Assembly (NCBI RefSeq): GCF_000691525.1
Contig: NZ_JMDW01000003.1
Location: 62,001 to 126,000, forward strand
Length of the DNA: 64,000 nt
Direction of reading: 5' to 3'
From: Mycolicibacterium neoaurum ATCC 25795
Lineage (GTDB): Bacteria; Actinomycetota; Actinomycetes; Mycobacteriales; Mycobacteriaceae
The notes beneath the pieces were generated by a model. It was not told the DNA's origin and made no database searches. It worked only from the letters and a program-made list of their open reading frames with translations. Within the stretch, counting starts at the first letter, position 1; every line of letters begins with the position of its first letter. Below, in pieces: positions 63,940 through 64,000 of the stretch. The translations under genes and the position numbers were made by a program.

Positions 63940-64000
63940 TCGAATGGCGCAGCGGTCTGTCCGTCGACGACCGGTCCGGCATCACCGAGCTGATCGCTGC
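63936..64000 (+). CDS. mshD: mycothiol synthase MshD (5' part only)
   Basis: The first 21 codons, beginning [15 protein letters not shown], match the N-terminus expected of MshD (Rv0819), which acetylates Cys-GlcN-Ins to make mycothiol. GTG overlaps the glnR stop (GTGA). The gene is cut by the window end. Confidence 0.8.
   Translation, partial: MIEWRSGLSVDDRSGITELIA

Overview
The window is a high-GC chromosomal segment from a mycobacterium, most likely a rapidly growing species (Mycolicibacterium type). Gene order follows the M. tuberculosis H37Rv stretch from about Rv0756c to Rv0819: phoP-phoR, an HIT protein, the adhB/ferredoxin/CYP51/CYP123 operon, aldA, purD, purB-CYP126, purC-ptrB, purS-purQ, encapsulin-DyP, purL, purF, purM, pabC-like, cysA2-sseC2, thiX-lmeA, glnR and mshD. 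Rv numbers here come from recalled synteny and protein sequence, not from a search. There is no transposase, prophage, CRISPR array or rRNA. One tRNA gene (Thr, anticodon TGT) is present.

Layout. 1-1.9 kb: small hydrophilic protein, HNH protein, tRNA-Thr, and a protein made of decapeptide repeats. 2.0-4.6 kb: PhoP-PhoR and an HIT protein, with a PhoP-type box upstream of phoP. 4.6-7.1 kb: accessory acyl-CoA ligase and a short-chain dehydrogenase. 7.1-18.6 kb: a catabolic, sterol-P450-bearing region. A minus-strand operon runs from TetR through CYP123, SDR, CYP51, ferredoxin, a SnoaL-like protein, alcohol dehydrogenase and a ketosteroid-isomerase-like protein. A divergent plus-strand operon carries aldehyde dehydrogenase, SDR, a 3-hydroxyisobutyrate-dehydrogenase-like protein, a CMD-family protein and an unknown protein. 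Two matching palindromes sit between the two operons. 18.6-20.5 kb: a CYP125-like P450 with its own TetR. 20.6-27.5 kb: purD, a secreted esterase and TetR pair, an amino-acid permease, and purB-CYP126. 27.5-32.0 kb: DUF1707 protein and an iron-siderophore ABC importer with an IdeR-type box. 32.0-41.9 kb: purC, oligopeptidase B, glutathione peroxidase, deacetylase-like, FAD dehydrogenase, PAP2 phosphatase, metallo-beta-lactamase fold, purSQ, DUF4436. 41.9-45.1 kb: encapsulin with its DyP cargo, and an M18 aminopeptidase. 45.1-58.7 kb: purL, a membrane hydrolase, an orphan Mce protein, SCP-like, DoxX-like, purF, cupin, purM, DUF3073, YgfZ-like and an aminotransferase. 58.7-64.0 kb: a candidate small RNA/peptide gene, nitrobindin-like protein, the cysteine/sulfur operon with a polycysteine leader peptide, thiX-lmeA, glnR and the start of mshD.

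Functional themes. Eight de novo purine genes (purD, B, C, S, Q, L, F, M) are interleaved with unrelated genes. Four P450s, three TetR regulators with candidate operators, iron uptake and sulfur transfer make up the rest. Many genes start 6-7 bases after a TANNNT hexamer with no Shine-Dalgarno, the pattern expected of leaderless mycobacterial mRNAs. I used that pattern to choose several start codons.

Least explained items: a small structured transcription unit at about 58.75-59.0 kb that has its own promoter, a 38-codon ORF and a two-tier terminator; a 9-codon ORF placed one base before purM; a hierarchical decapeptide-repeat protein; and a solitary Mce protein.
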